Shown: in pieces, positions 1 to 9,900 of the stretch
Numbering within the stretch: position 1 is the first letter of the stretch
How the letters are laid out: each line of letters begins with the position of its first letter
Assembly (NCBI GenBank): GCA_031308135.1
Contig: JAHLJT010003656.1
Location: forward strand, 50,762,421-50,826,420
DNA from: Acheta domesticus
Lineage: Eukaryota > Arthropoda > Insecta > Orthoptera > Gryllidae
Length of the DNA: 64,000 nt
Reading direction: 5' to 3'
Notes under the pieces: model-generated
What the model saw: the letters and a program-made list of their open reading frames with translations, nothing else
Told to the model about the DNA's origin: nothing
The model's database searches: none
Translations under genes and position numbers: made by a program

Positions 1-705
1 GATAAAGCGGTTCTCAAAATTTCCCAAGATGATAAATGCCGCATTTGTCAGGAACACGTAGAAACCATCGATCATATTGTCTCAGCTTGTCCAATCCTAG
101 CAAAGACCGAATACTTGAAAAGACACGACAGGGTGTGTAGCTACCTCCACTGGCAGATCTGTACCGCCCTCGAAGTTCCGAACACATGCCCCAAGTGGTA
201 CGAACACTCACCGAAACCGGTGACGTCTGTTGGATTGTGTACGATATTGTACGACCAACAAATTCAAACTGATCGCACGATAGCAGCAAACAAACCGGAT
301 ATAGTCATCCGGGATTTGGAGAACAAATCGTGTTTGCTTGTGGATGTTGCTGTACCTTGCGATCAAAACGTCGTTACCAAGGAGGCAGAGAAAAGTCTTA
401 AATACAAGAGTTTTGGAAATCGAGATCAGCCGAATGTGGGGCGTAAAAGCACAGGTCGTACCGATAGTTATCGGAGCTCTGGGATTTGTTCCGCAAAATT
501 TGAGTAAGAACTTGTCTAAACTCCAGGTAATCCAAAAGACTGGAAGTGCAAGAAATAGCTTTATTTGGAACAGCCCACATTTTGCGCAAAGTATTGTAGA
601 GGCACCGACAGTCCCTAGATCTGCTCCTTAGGTAGCTGGTTGCAACCTGGAGTAGATTTTATATTCAGCCGACACATAACATCCTAAGTCGTGATTTAGA
701 GGAAA
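1..705 (+). pseudogene. R4/Dong-like non-LTR retrotransposon, 3' part (copy 1)
   Basis: This is the C-terminal end of a site-specific non-LTR retrotransposon protein that enters from outside the window. The frame is open from base 1 to 507 and shows a zinc knuckle of form C-X2-C-X8-H-X4-C at about 37-90. It is followed by a restriction-like endonuclease segment with the signature KPDI, then acidic residues and LLVDVAVP, at about 292-355. The order knuckle then PD-(D/E)XK nuclease is typical of RLE-type elements (R2, R4, Dong, NeSL), which cut the target and prime reverse transcription on it. After about 410 the conserved continuation moves to another frame (338-631), so the copy carries a frameshift. 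It ends in a 3' untranslated stretch and an AAT/TAA tract at 706-722. Confidence 0.85.
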
Positions 706-722
706 AATAATAATAATAATAA
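706..722 (+). repeat. (TAA)n tail/junction between retrotransposon copies 1 and 2
   Basis: A short AAT/TAA microsatellite closes copy 1, and copy 2 begins directly after it. Dong-type elements are known to target TAA repeats, so this tract is both tail and target. Confidence 0.85.
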
Positions 723-2294
723 GAGAGCTACACAATTAATCATCTACTATATATGGACGATTTGAAGTTATATGCTAAATCAAATGATCAGGTTCATAGA
801 CTTTTGGATATTGTCACTAAATTTAGCAATGAAATATGCATGGAACTTGGTCTGGACAAATGTAAATCGGTACATATGAAACGAGGTAAAGTTATTACAT
901 CTGAAGGATATAGTGTCGCGCCTGATGAAATGATTGAAGATCTGGAAGAACCTGATAGGTACATTTACCTAGGAATCACTCAGCTACGAGGAATTGATCA
1001 CACTTGTATTAAACGAAAACTGAAAGAAAATTTCCTGCAAAGAATCAAAATCATCCTCAACACACAACTCTACAGCAGAAACAAAGTACAGGCGATTAAT
1101 ACGTATGCAATACCACTACTTACTTACTCATTTGGATTAGTTAAATGGTCAGCGACATACCTGGAATATCTATCAAGACTAGTCAGAACACAACTGACAA
1201 AACACCGAATGAAACATCCAAAATCAGCAATAGAACGGGTGACTCTTCCAATACTGATGGGTGGCATAGGAATCACCGATATTCCGCGACTCCATAGCAA
1301 ACAAATTAACGACCTCAGATGCTACTTTCACGAGAAGCAAACCGACAATAGAATGTTTGATGTCATTTGTAAAGCCGATGTAAAGGCAACTCCACTGTAT
1401 CTATCAGAGGCTACCACATTCACTCCAAAGAGTACATCAATAGAGGATCAGAAAAAGAACTGGAAGCTCAAAGAATTGCATGGTACATTTCCGAATCAAT
1501 TAGACAAAGATAATATAGATAAGGATGCAACAAGCCTCTGGCTCCAAAATGGAAACCTCTTTGGCGAAACAACTGGATTCATGATGGCGATCCAAGAAAT
1601 AGCCACTAGAAATTACCGGAAATACATAATCAAGGAAGCAATCTCAGATGACAAATGCCGAAAATGTCATGAAACAGCAGAAACAATAGAACACATCACA
1701 GGATCCTGCCGCACACTTGCAAACACAGAATATACGAAAAGACACAATAATGTAGGAAAAATCATCCATCAAAATTTAGCAGGAGGCACAGCTTCAGCTA
1801 CCCTATTATAAATATGAACCGTCACCAGTAGTTGATAACAGGGATTTCAAACTCTATTGGGATAGAGAAATAAGGACTGACCTCACCATACCAGCCACAG
1901 ACCCGACATCACCTTGCTAGATAAAATGAAACAAGAAGTCCATCTGATTGACATTGCCATTCCACTCTCCCACAATATCGACAATAGCTATAGCAACAAG
2001 ATTAGCAAATACAAGGATCTAGCAGATGAAGTAAAGAAAATGTGGAAAGTCAAGAAAGTCTATATTAGACCCATTATCATTTCGGCCACAGAACTAATTC
2101 CTACAAGCACAAAGAAACACTTGAAAATCCTTCAATTAGAAAGCTATCTATCAAAAATTCAGAAATCTGTGATACTGGACACTTGCCATATTGTGAGGAA
2201 GTTCTTAGGAGACGAGATTGATATCAACTCAACTGTTATACAATACGTCTTGAATCTCAATTCCGACGTATTGTCTCATGTCCAACAGTGTTGA
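723..2294 (+). pseudogene. R4/Dong-like non-LTR retrotransposon, 5'-truncated (copy 2)
   Basis: The copy starts abruptly a few codons before the reverse transcriptase motif C (LLYMDDLKLY, about 744-773). It lacks the whole fingers and palm region upstream, as expected for 5' truncation by target-primed reverse transcription. The frame stays open to 1811 through the thumb region and a C-X2-C-X8-H-X4-C zinc knuckle (about 1660-1715). A one-base shift near 1790 moves the coding sequence to a frame that is open to about 1920. A second shift near 1890 leads to the nuclease segment with RPDI and LIDIAIP (about 1900-1965), which ends at 2294. At least two frameshifts make it non-functional. The layout matches copies 1 and 3, but the sequences are diverged, so this is not a recent tandem duplication. 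Confidence 0.88.
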
Positions 2295-2306
2295 GATTTT
2301 GTATCT

Positions 2307-2307
<1 letters not shown>

Positions 2308-2342
<35 letters not shown>
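2308..2342 (+). repeat. (TAA)n microsatellite between copies 2 and 3
   Basis: About eleven TAA units follow the stop and short 3' region of copy 2 and directly precede copy 3. See the junction at 706-722 for the targeting argument. Confidence 0.92.
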
Positions 2343-4394
2343 TCAAAATAGCTGAACAGCAAAAAGGATGCAGACAACACTCCCAGGGGTGCAAAGAACA
2401 GCTTTTGATTGATTATGTAGCACTGGAACAGGCGTACAAAGATCGTAGAAATATATATACAGCTTAGATTGACTATAGTAAAGCATTTGATTCAGTTCCC
2501 CATTCCTGGTTGTTGAAAGTTCTCAAAATATACAAAATTCACCCAGCAGTGGTCACATTTCTTATATACACCATGAGAAATTGGAAAACAGCAGTCACGC
2601 TCAGCAGTCAAGACAAATGTGTGACAACAGACCCCATTACCATTAGGAGAGGCATGTTCCAGGGAGACCCTCTCAGTCCCCTTTGGTTCTGTCTAGCACT
2701 GAATCCTCTTTCAACCAGATTAAATAATAGCAACTACGGGTTCAACATCAAAAGTAACAAAGTAACTCAGTTCAAGCTTTCACATTTAATGTACATGGAT
2801 GATACAAAATTGTACGCAACAACTAAGACACAACTTATGCACTTGTTCAAAATTATAGAAAGCTTCTCCAGGGATATTGCTATGAAATTTGGAATAGACA
2901 AATGCAAAACACAAAAAATAACTCAAGGAAAGCGCAAATGTAATGGCTTTCAACTCCAAACGGGAGAAACAATAGAGGCAATGTCTGGAGAAAATACCTA
3001 TAAATATTTGGGTTTCGCTCAATCCAGACGTATTGAACACCGAGAGATTAGAGAAACGCTCGTGAAAACATATATGAACAGATTGACCAAAATTCTGAAA
3101 AGTCAACTCAATGGGAAAAACAAGTTTAAAGCAATCAATACATTTGCAGTATCTGTTCTCACCTACTCTTTTGGTATCATCCACTGGACCAAAACTGATC
3201 TGGAAAACATCGAAAGGAAAACAAGAACAGCTCTAACCAAGCATAAAGTGCACCACCCTAACTCATCAATAGAAAGACTTAAGCTACCACGTCAGGAAGG
3301 AGGTCGCGGCATAATAGACATTACAAACCTTCACAACAAAATAATTCATGCACTTCAAGAATATTTTGTCACGCAGAAAAACGACTTGTTCTTACATGAA
3401 GCAATAGTACTAGCAGATAGCAAACTCACGCCACTAAATTTGCACCACTATGATCATGATTCATTAAGCTCTGCAACTGAGCCACCTGACAAATACCCCT
3501 GGAGACAAAAAATAATCCATGGGAGACTTCGCCACGATCTGGAACAGCCCTATGTCGACTTGGAAGCGTCGAACGCCTGGCTTTCCCGTGGCGATTTGTT
3601 TGCCGAAACCGAGGGACTGATGATAGCAATCCAGGATCAAGTCATCAACACAAGAAATTATCGTAAATACATCCTTAAAGATTCAACTCTGGGAAATGAT
3701 TTTATGTAGAAGGTGTCATCTGTCCAGCGAGACAATTCAACATATCATATCCGGCTGCAAAGCCATAGCCCAAACCGATAACAAACATAGGCATGATCAG
3801 GTAGCCAAAATTATTCACTAAAGGATTGCAATAGACAGTGAGCTTCTGGAAAACAAGCTGCCATATTACAAGTACACACCAACAACTGTGATGGAAAATT
3901 CTGCATGCAAGCTATATTGGGACAGAACTATTATTACAGACAAGATGATAGCACACAATAGGCCAGACATTACGCTAATTGATAAAATTAACAGAATCAC
4001 TTACCTAATTGATATCGCACTCCCAAACACACAAAACCTTCAGTCCTCTCACACAGAAAAGGTGTCCTAATACACTGATTTAGCAATAGAAATAAAAGAA
4101 CAGTGGAAAATGGAGAAAGTTTTTACAGTACCCATCATTGTGTCCACAACTGGTGTCATCCCAACAACTTTGCATAACAGCCTACAACAGCTGAAAATGC
4201 CAAAGACATTGTACATGGAGTTACAGAAAGTTGCCATCCTCAATACTTGCGCAATAGTCAGAAAGTTCCTCAACAATAGTATTACTCATGCCTAATACAT
4301 GTAATCCTGCTTCGACATCGAAAAGGGCCGTTACTTGGCAATAGCCCGTACGGTTACATCAATCCTGAGATTATATCCAGAGACAGAACTGTAT
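2343..4394 (+). pseudogene. R4/Dong-like non-LTR retrotransposon (copy 3), longest copy
   Basis: This copy carries the most of the reverse transcriptase. Motif A reads IDYSKAFDSVPH (about 2468-2503), motif B QGDPLSPL (about 2661-2684), and motif C YMDDTKLY (about 2793-2816). A TAG at 2465-2467 replaces the residue before motif A. The main frame is open from 2468 to 3709. A shift near 3690 moves to the zinc knuckle CRRC...H...C (about 3702-3755), another stop (TAA) occurs at about 3820, and the nuclease segment with RPDI and YLIDIALP lies at about 3963-4026. A further TAA near 4069 probably replaces a lysine codon, and the tail domain ends at about 4295. The N-terminal DNA-binding domain is missing. 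The sequence upstream of motif A already matches the family, so truncation lies just after the preceding TAA tract. Confidence 0.9.
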
Positions 4395-4431
4395 GATGAT
4401 AATAATAATAATGATAATAATAATAATAAAC
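4395..4431 (+). repeat. (TAA/TGA)n tail of copy 3
   Basis: Interrupted TAA and TGA units close copy 3. The sequence to the right belongs to an unrelated minus-strand reading frame that was probably the insertion target. Confidence 0.85.
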
Positions 4432-4434
4432 TTG

Positions 4435-4767
4435 CTAATAATCAGAAAAATGGAGAGTATGTTTTTCGATCGAACTACTCACATGGCGAACATGTAGAAC
4501 TTGAAAACGATGGTCCTGTTGAAGGTTCATCTCTTTCCAATAAAACAGAAAATGCGAGCTGATCGCATCGATTTTAAGAGCCTCAATTTCCTTCCAAACC
4601 TCATATAACCTGTCTCGCAAGCACGCGAGACTTGCCACCGTCACTGGTTGCAAAGCTTTCAAATTACTTTCAATTCGTGAAATCTCCCAAATGGCAAGAC
4701 TCCACCTTTGTGATAATCTTAATTCAATTGCACCGGGATCCTTAACCCGTACTTTGGACCGAGACAT
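4435..4767 (-). pseudogene. gag-like N-terminal fragment, possibly BEL/Pao LTR retrotransposon
   Basis: An ATG-started frame of 110 residues begins with basic residues and continues with a helix-rich segment containing RIESNLKAL and RLYEVWKEIEAL. That pattern of an arginine/glutamate helix followed by an 'R-L-x-x-V/I-W-x-E' helix is what I expect at the start of BEL/Pao gag proteins. The frame stops where the retrotransposon tail at 4395-4431 begins, so the rest was lost or displaced. A sequence resembling a tRNA primer-binding site on the same strand lies upstream (5234-5251). No LTR could be delimited. The family call is tentative, and a host exon is the alternative. Confidence 0.4.
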
Positions 4768-5233
4768 GGTTAAATAAGTTTGCTTACTAATGAAAAGAAC
4801 TTAAATAATTCACAATAACATTTAAAGGGTATCAAAGTTTCATACGCGAAAAACCGTCTAAAATTTTAAGTACAGACATGTATTAGTTAATTGGAAGTCA
4901 ACACCACTTTCATAAGCAAAATGAGCTATGTAAGTATCGTCAAAACGCATTTAACCCTACAAACTGACAACCTGAAGATCAGGAACGTTAAGATATGAGG
5001 TTAGGAATTCTGTATGAGATTTCCAGGAATTGGAAAGGCATAACCAAGAACATGCTTTTAATTTGCACCATACAAACCGCATAAAACAAAGCGCACATAA
5101 CACAAGTAAATGTTAACAACAGCACTGCTAATGATTCTACTGTAATTCTGTTTTTATTAAGAAAGGCGCACGTTACGCGTGGACCAGCCCTCGCGCAGTC
5201 AGTGTTACCAACGAACGAACGAAATATTCGTTC

Positions 5234-5251
5234 CCGGGTTTCAAGGCACCA
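5234..5251 (-). other. primer-binding-site-like sequence
   Basis: On the minus strand this reads TGGTGCC followed by a run that includes AAACCCGGGA. That resembles primer sites complementary to a tRNA 3' end in insect LTR elements, but with two extra bases. It lies about 470 bases upstream of the gag-like frame at 4435-4767. No LTR terminus (CA) sits directly before it, so the call is weak. Confidence 0.25.
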
Positions 5252-5359
5252 TAAAATATCAAAGAATACAAAAAAACTATAACAATTTCACAAAAACTCT
5301 TGCAATGCTGTGAAAACACAAAATGAAAGGCACACACTGACCAAGCGATGCTACCTGAC

Positions 5360-5850
5360 TAACACAGCAAGAAAAACCAAATTAATGTAACATTGCAGAA
5401 TGTATTGAAAGGTTACGAGGCACACATGGCTGGATTTTCCAAACCAGACCACTCTCACAGCACCACAGCTCCTCCAAATTACACAGCTGCCTAGTAGAGG
5501 GTCTCAATGCAGATAGCAAGCAAATGCCTTTCACCGACGTGAATGCTTCACGCCTAAAGTCCACCATAGCCCCTTCCGCTTTGGCCCACAACTCCACCAG
5601 TGTTCTCTCCCGCTAACCGCCCGGCTCTGGCCCGCCCCGAGTTCTGACCCCGGGCAGGGCGCAGAGGGCGGCCAGCCGGCTAGCCGGAGGAGGGGCGAAC
5701 GGAGGCGGGGGGAGATACGGGCGGCGACGGCGTGGTGGTGGTGGCAGCGGCGGTGACGGTGGTGATGTCGACGTGACGTCATCGGTGCGGCGGCGAGGGT
5801 AGCTGGTTGCAACCTGGCCGGGCGGCGGTAGAACCGCCACATGCATCGAG
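5360..5850. other. GC-rich island
   Basis: Base composition rises sharply, especially in 5610-5850, with many CpG and repeated GGC/GCC triplets. Open frames on the minus strand here are proline and arginine rich and low in complexity. I see no protein family, splice pattern or core promoter that would make this a gene. A CpG-island promoter of a gene outside the window cannot be excluded. Confidence 0.5.
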
Positions 5851-6117
5851 GCGCGGGGAAACAATGATCAATTAATGTCTTAATTCATTCATTAATTGAT
5901 TGCTTGATTAATTAATTAATTTTTTTAAGAGGGACGCGCGAACTTTGGAGTTGGCGCCCCCATAACACACTGGTGTAGCATGGAACTCCTATAATTTGGC
6001 GGGAGTACCACAAAGAGTGCCCAGGTGGGCGGCAGTCGCAGGAACTTGTCCGCGCCGACCAAAATGTGCTAACAATTAAATTGTATACAAATTGCTTATA
6101 ACATAAATATTAACGAC

Positions 6118-6770
6118 GTGAGAGCTTATTCAAAAAACGCATTTGTTTATTTTTGGATAAATGGTGCAAAAATTGCTGCCCAACTAGCAACACGCACCAG
6201 AGAGGAACAGCGTTCTGTGGTTCGGTTTTTGCGAAGTGAAGGTGTGAAACCTGTTGACATTCTTCGACGAACGAAGGTTCAGTATAGTGACGCCTGTTTG
6301 TCACAGCAGCAAGTGAACGACTGTTGTTCGCAAATGGTGTGACATCCGTTGGCAACGCTCCGCGCCCAGGTCAGGCATATCGCGTTGTGATTCCAGAGAC
6401 CACTGCAGCCGTTGATGCAATCGTGATGGATAACCGTCGAGTGACATTAAACGACGTTGCAAACGCTGTACATATTAGTCATGGTTCAGCCCATCACATT
6501 GTGTATGATATGCTCCAATTTCACAAGCGTCTCCAAGATGGGTGCCCCGACAAATGACCTTGGAATTGAAATAGCGACCTGTCGATGCGTGTGAAGAACT
6601 TTTGTGGTGCGTTGAACGTGGCGGTGATGCCTTCCTTGGACGAATCGTCACCGGGGAGAAAAGTGGGTCTGACCTGAGATAAATAATATAACAATATATA
6701 ATAATATACAATAAATAATGTTTTTAAAAAATTATTACGGTTTTCATTTGACTCATCCTCGTACATTCTA
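6118..6770 (+). pseudogene. mariner-family transposase, N-terminal part
   Basis: Mariner transposases bind terminal repeats with two helix-turn-helix modules and cut with a DDD catalytic domain. Here the first module (EEQRSVVRFLRSEGVKPVDI, about 6202-6261) and the linker with APRPGQ (about 6360-6377) are in two frames, joined by a shift near 6320. The second module (RRVTLNDVANAVHISHGSAH) is at about 6436-6495. The frame then breaks again. The first catalytic region is recognisable at about 6640-6660 but reads TGEKSG instead of the usual TGDET, so the first catalytic Asp is lost. The coding sequence ends there. A sequence like a mariner end (CATCCTCGTA) at about 6752-6765 resembles the end seen at 29952-29965. 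The copy is dead and internally deleted. Confidence 0.8.
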
Positions 6771-7295
6771 TTTTCATCAAAGATCATAATCAAGATAATA
6801 ATAACAATTTGGGACACTTTATGTGTTACTTCAAATGTACCTGAAGGAAATAAGGACCCATTACTGGAAGTCGGTTTTCAAGAGCAATTTAACCTCTTTT
6901 TCAGCGCATTCTCATTTTATTTTCATAAATCAACACCAGATATGGATTTAGCAATTTCCAGAGTGTTATCAGCATTCTGAAAATAATTTTCGTAAATGCG
7001 CTAGCATGTGAGAGAACTCAAAGTAAATTGTATTTGTATGGGACGTAATTGATTGGATGTATCTGAAATTGGCTCAGTAAAAACCAATTACGATGATAGC
7101 ATCATTTAAATCTATTGACGTAAATTTCAAAATATTTTGGGAGAAATTCAAAGTGAAATGAAATGAACGCCAATTAACGAGGCGTACATGGTATGAGCAA
7201 TGCCATTTCCCTGAAAATGTATAGCACGAGAGTTTTTAAACATTTTTAAACTCAGTTATGAATTAGTCATCCTTAACTTTTTCGTATGCATAGTA

Positions 7296-9165
7296 TACGT
7301 AGTATAGGGAAAGTTATGAATGCTGCTGAAAATCGATTTCGAGATTTCAACGGAAATACGCCTTTTGAGGTCTTCTGATCCCGAAAAAGGGTTTTTTTTC
7401 AAAATGTCCGCTGTCCGTCTGTCCGATGTCCGTCTGTCCGCTGTCCGTCTGTCCGCTGTCCGTCTGTCCGCTGTCCGTCTGTCCGCTGTCCGTCTGTCCG
7501 CTGTCCGTCTGTCCGCTGTCCGTCTGTCCGCTGTCCGTCTGTCCGATGTCCGTCTGTCCGATGTCCGTCTGTCCGATGTCCGTCTGTCCGATGTCCGTCT
7601 GTCCGATGTCCGTCTGTCCGATGTCCGTCTGTCCGATGTCCGTCTGTCCGATGTCCGTCTGTCCGATGTCCGTCTGTCCGATGTCCGTCTGTCCGATGTC
7701 CGTCTGTCCGATGTCCGTCTGTCCGATGTCCGTCTGTCCGATGTCCGTCTGTCCGATGTCCGTCTGTCCGATGTCCGTCTGTCCGATGTCCGTCTGTCCG
7801 ATGTCCGTCTGTCCGATGTCCGTCTGTCCGATGTCCGTCTGTCCGATGTCCGTCTGTCCGATGTCCGTCTGTCCGATGTCCTCTGTCCGATGTCCGTCTG
7901 TCCGATGTCCGTCTGTCCGATGTCCGTCTCTCCGATGTCCGTCTGTCCGATGTCCGTCTGTCCGATGTCCGTCTGTCCGATGTCCGTCTGTCCGATGTCC
8001 GTCTGTCCGATGTCCGTCTGTCCGATGTCCGTCTGTCCGATGTCCGTCTGTCCGATGTCCGTCTGTCCGATGTTCGTCTGTCCGATGTCCGTCTGTCCGA
8101 TGTCCGTCTGTCCGATGTCCGTCTGTCCGTCCATCAAACTGTGAACACCACTAGCCCCTAAACCATAGGTACGATTTCTTCTAAAATGGATATTCCCCGG
8201 AAGATCTAGCTCCACTCAAGGCGCTGGCGATTTCAAAGAACTTTCTTCAAAATTTAGGGGTACTTTATATGAAGCCCCCTGGATATTTTCAAAAAATGTC
8301 TCAAAGACTGCTTCAAATTTTTTCTTTATGTTTCTTGTAATAACAGGCGGCGTAGGCCCAATTTTCACGGTTATGTCTGAATTTTCGAAAATTAAAAATT
8401 GTGAATTTTTTCGGCCTCTCACTACAACAACAAATTTGCAGATAGAGTGTTCTTTTTCATATAAAATTTCTTTTTCAGAGTGAGTTCTTTTAGAAACGTC
8501 ATGTACAATTTTTTGGAAAATTTTAATATTTTTCACGTAATATTGTGTGAAATATGTGCAATTTAAAAAAAAATACAAAAACAAGATTTTTTCAAAAACA
8601 GCTCCATATTTTTTCTTTAAACTTTTGGTAGGGATAGTGATAAATGTACTCTATGAAACGACATAAACACCAGTTTGCTCTATCCTTTTGTTTTTTCAAA
8701 AATTACAGAAATGTAAGTTTTTCGAAGATCTCTCACACCGGTAATATGCACATTTCCAGCAATTTGTAAACACAATTGTATTTGTGAGTGTAAGTGTCTC
8801 AGATGACTTGAAACGAAAATTATCTAAAACACAAAAATGTCTTATGAAAAAGAGTTTCGAATTTCGAATTTACAGTAGCTCTTAAACGCCTAATTTTATA
8901 AAACGCCTTAAATTTTTTCAGAAAAATCACTTAGGGCAAGGTTTTACTGTTCTTATATATTTTTAAAATAATATCTCCATTCGACTATTAAGAAACCGAA
9001 AAATGAAGAAAATATCAAAAAAAATGTACTTTGGGCTGCGATAGATGGCAGCTGGCATGAGAATGTGGCAAGTCCGAATAGCTAGCCCAGATCAAAGGAA
9101 ATAGAAAAGTAATACGAGAAAATCTATGTCATTCTGTAGTACCACTAGTTATTTAATCTAGTTGA
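7296..9165 (+). repeat. dispersed repeat family D, copy 1 (contains 15-bp minisatellite)
   Basis: This is the longest copy of an unclassified non-coding repeat seen at least eight times in the window. Landmarks in order are: GGAAAGTTATG..AATGCTGC.GAAAATCG; a CCTGAT..AAAAAG block; a GTCCGTCTGTCC block; a CCTAAACCAT block; GGTACTTTATATGAAGC; ACTTTTGGTAGGGATAGT; and near the right end GATAGATGGCAGCTGGC followed by a TAGTACCACTAG block. The same landmarks appear at 13560-15265 (reversed), 25735-26640, 33955-34120, 52575-53230, 54725-56110 and 57490-58485. No transposase or RT coding sequence was recognised in any copy, so it may be a non-autonomous element. Confidence 0.75.
7405..8132 (+). repeat. 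15-bp minisatellite, about 48 units
   Basis: The array is built from units GTCCGTCTGTCCGAT, with an early block of about eight units ending GCT instead of GAT. One 14-base unit near 7875-7888 lacks a G and shifts the phase of the array. Single-base variants occur near 7927 and 8072. Because 15 is a multiple of three and the unit has no stop, long frames open on both strands (VRLSD or SVCPM repeats on plus, DIGQT or DRRTS on minus). I take these as artefacts. Other family D copies have only two to four units at the same position. Confidence 0.95.
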
Positions 9166-9900
9166 GTCAAAATTGAAAGGAAAAGCACGCAATGTTTTAT
9201 ATGTTGATGCTAACATTAGTTACGAAAGGATTAAGGAGAAAATTGTAAGAAAATATGGCGATGGTAAAGATGAACGGATTTCTCTTAAAGAAATTTCTAA
9301 TTGTTTCTAGAGACATAATGAATCATATCCCAATTACTTCGAACCTTCAGCTTCGGTGGTTCTTCGCTACAAAACCCTTGGTAAAATTAATTATCAAAAT
9401 TAGGTTTGGAATGAAAAGTAAGAGAAATCGATGAATTAAATTTAAATAAATTCAAAGCCGATATTTTAGAACCATTTACGTTATGCTCAGATCTCAGTAA
9501 TGCACTTAGTATTTGTCGATCCTACAACAATGACAGAGACTATGAAAACTAAATGGATCAGTTAAGGGGAGTACATAGTCACATCCCCATTTGAACAAGC
9601 ATGTTAATCCCAAACCACCTGTTTACGATTTGAGAGGTTCTGTCCCTAACCCTTGTGCATTTCCCAACTCTTCGCCCACTTACAGGCCCCAGAGACAGCA
9701 TTCTAGGCAACTTCCAATGCACAGCGTGCAGAGCACATCCAATCAATCGAATTTGTTCCGACCTAATACAACCCCACGCATATCTCAGCCATTATGCATC
9801 AAAATATGCTTGCTCCAAATCCACCACTTGCTGTAGCAAATCGCCCTTATCCAAATCCAGGTGACGTAGGAAGACTTTTGCTTCCCAAAATCAATCTAAC
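9160..9900 (+). pseudogene. decayed gag-like sequence of an LTR retrotransposon
   Basis: A frame from about 9159 to 9310 contains SKLKGKARNVL and then KIVRKYGDG, the pattern of the Ty3/gypsy-type gag domain in which 'LKGKA' precedes a helix that assembles capsids. It ends in a stop. A second frame around 9425-9550 (ELNLNKFKADILEPF) resembles the later part of such domains. A proline, asparagine and glutamine rich frame follows (9591-9836), as often seen in gag C-termini. Several stops and shifts separate the parts. No protease, RT or LTR was found. It directly follows family D copy 1 and may have been its insertion target. Confidence 0.45.

Noticed and set aside
7405..8132. CRISPR-like array
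   Set aside because: There are no spacers. It is a simple 15-base tandem repeat in eukaryotic DNA.
7256..8215. Long open frames of 242-319 codons on both strands
   Set aside because: They are created by the stop-free 15-base minisatellite. Simultaneous openness on both strands and lack of non-repeat coding sequence argue against a protein.
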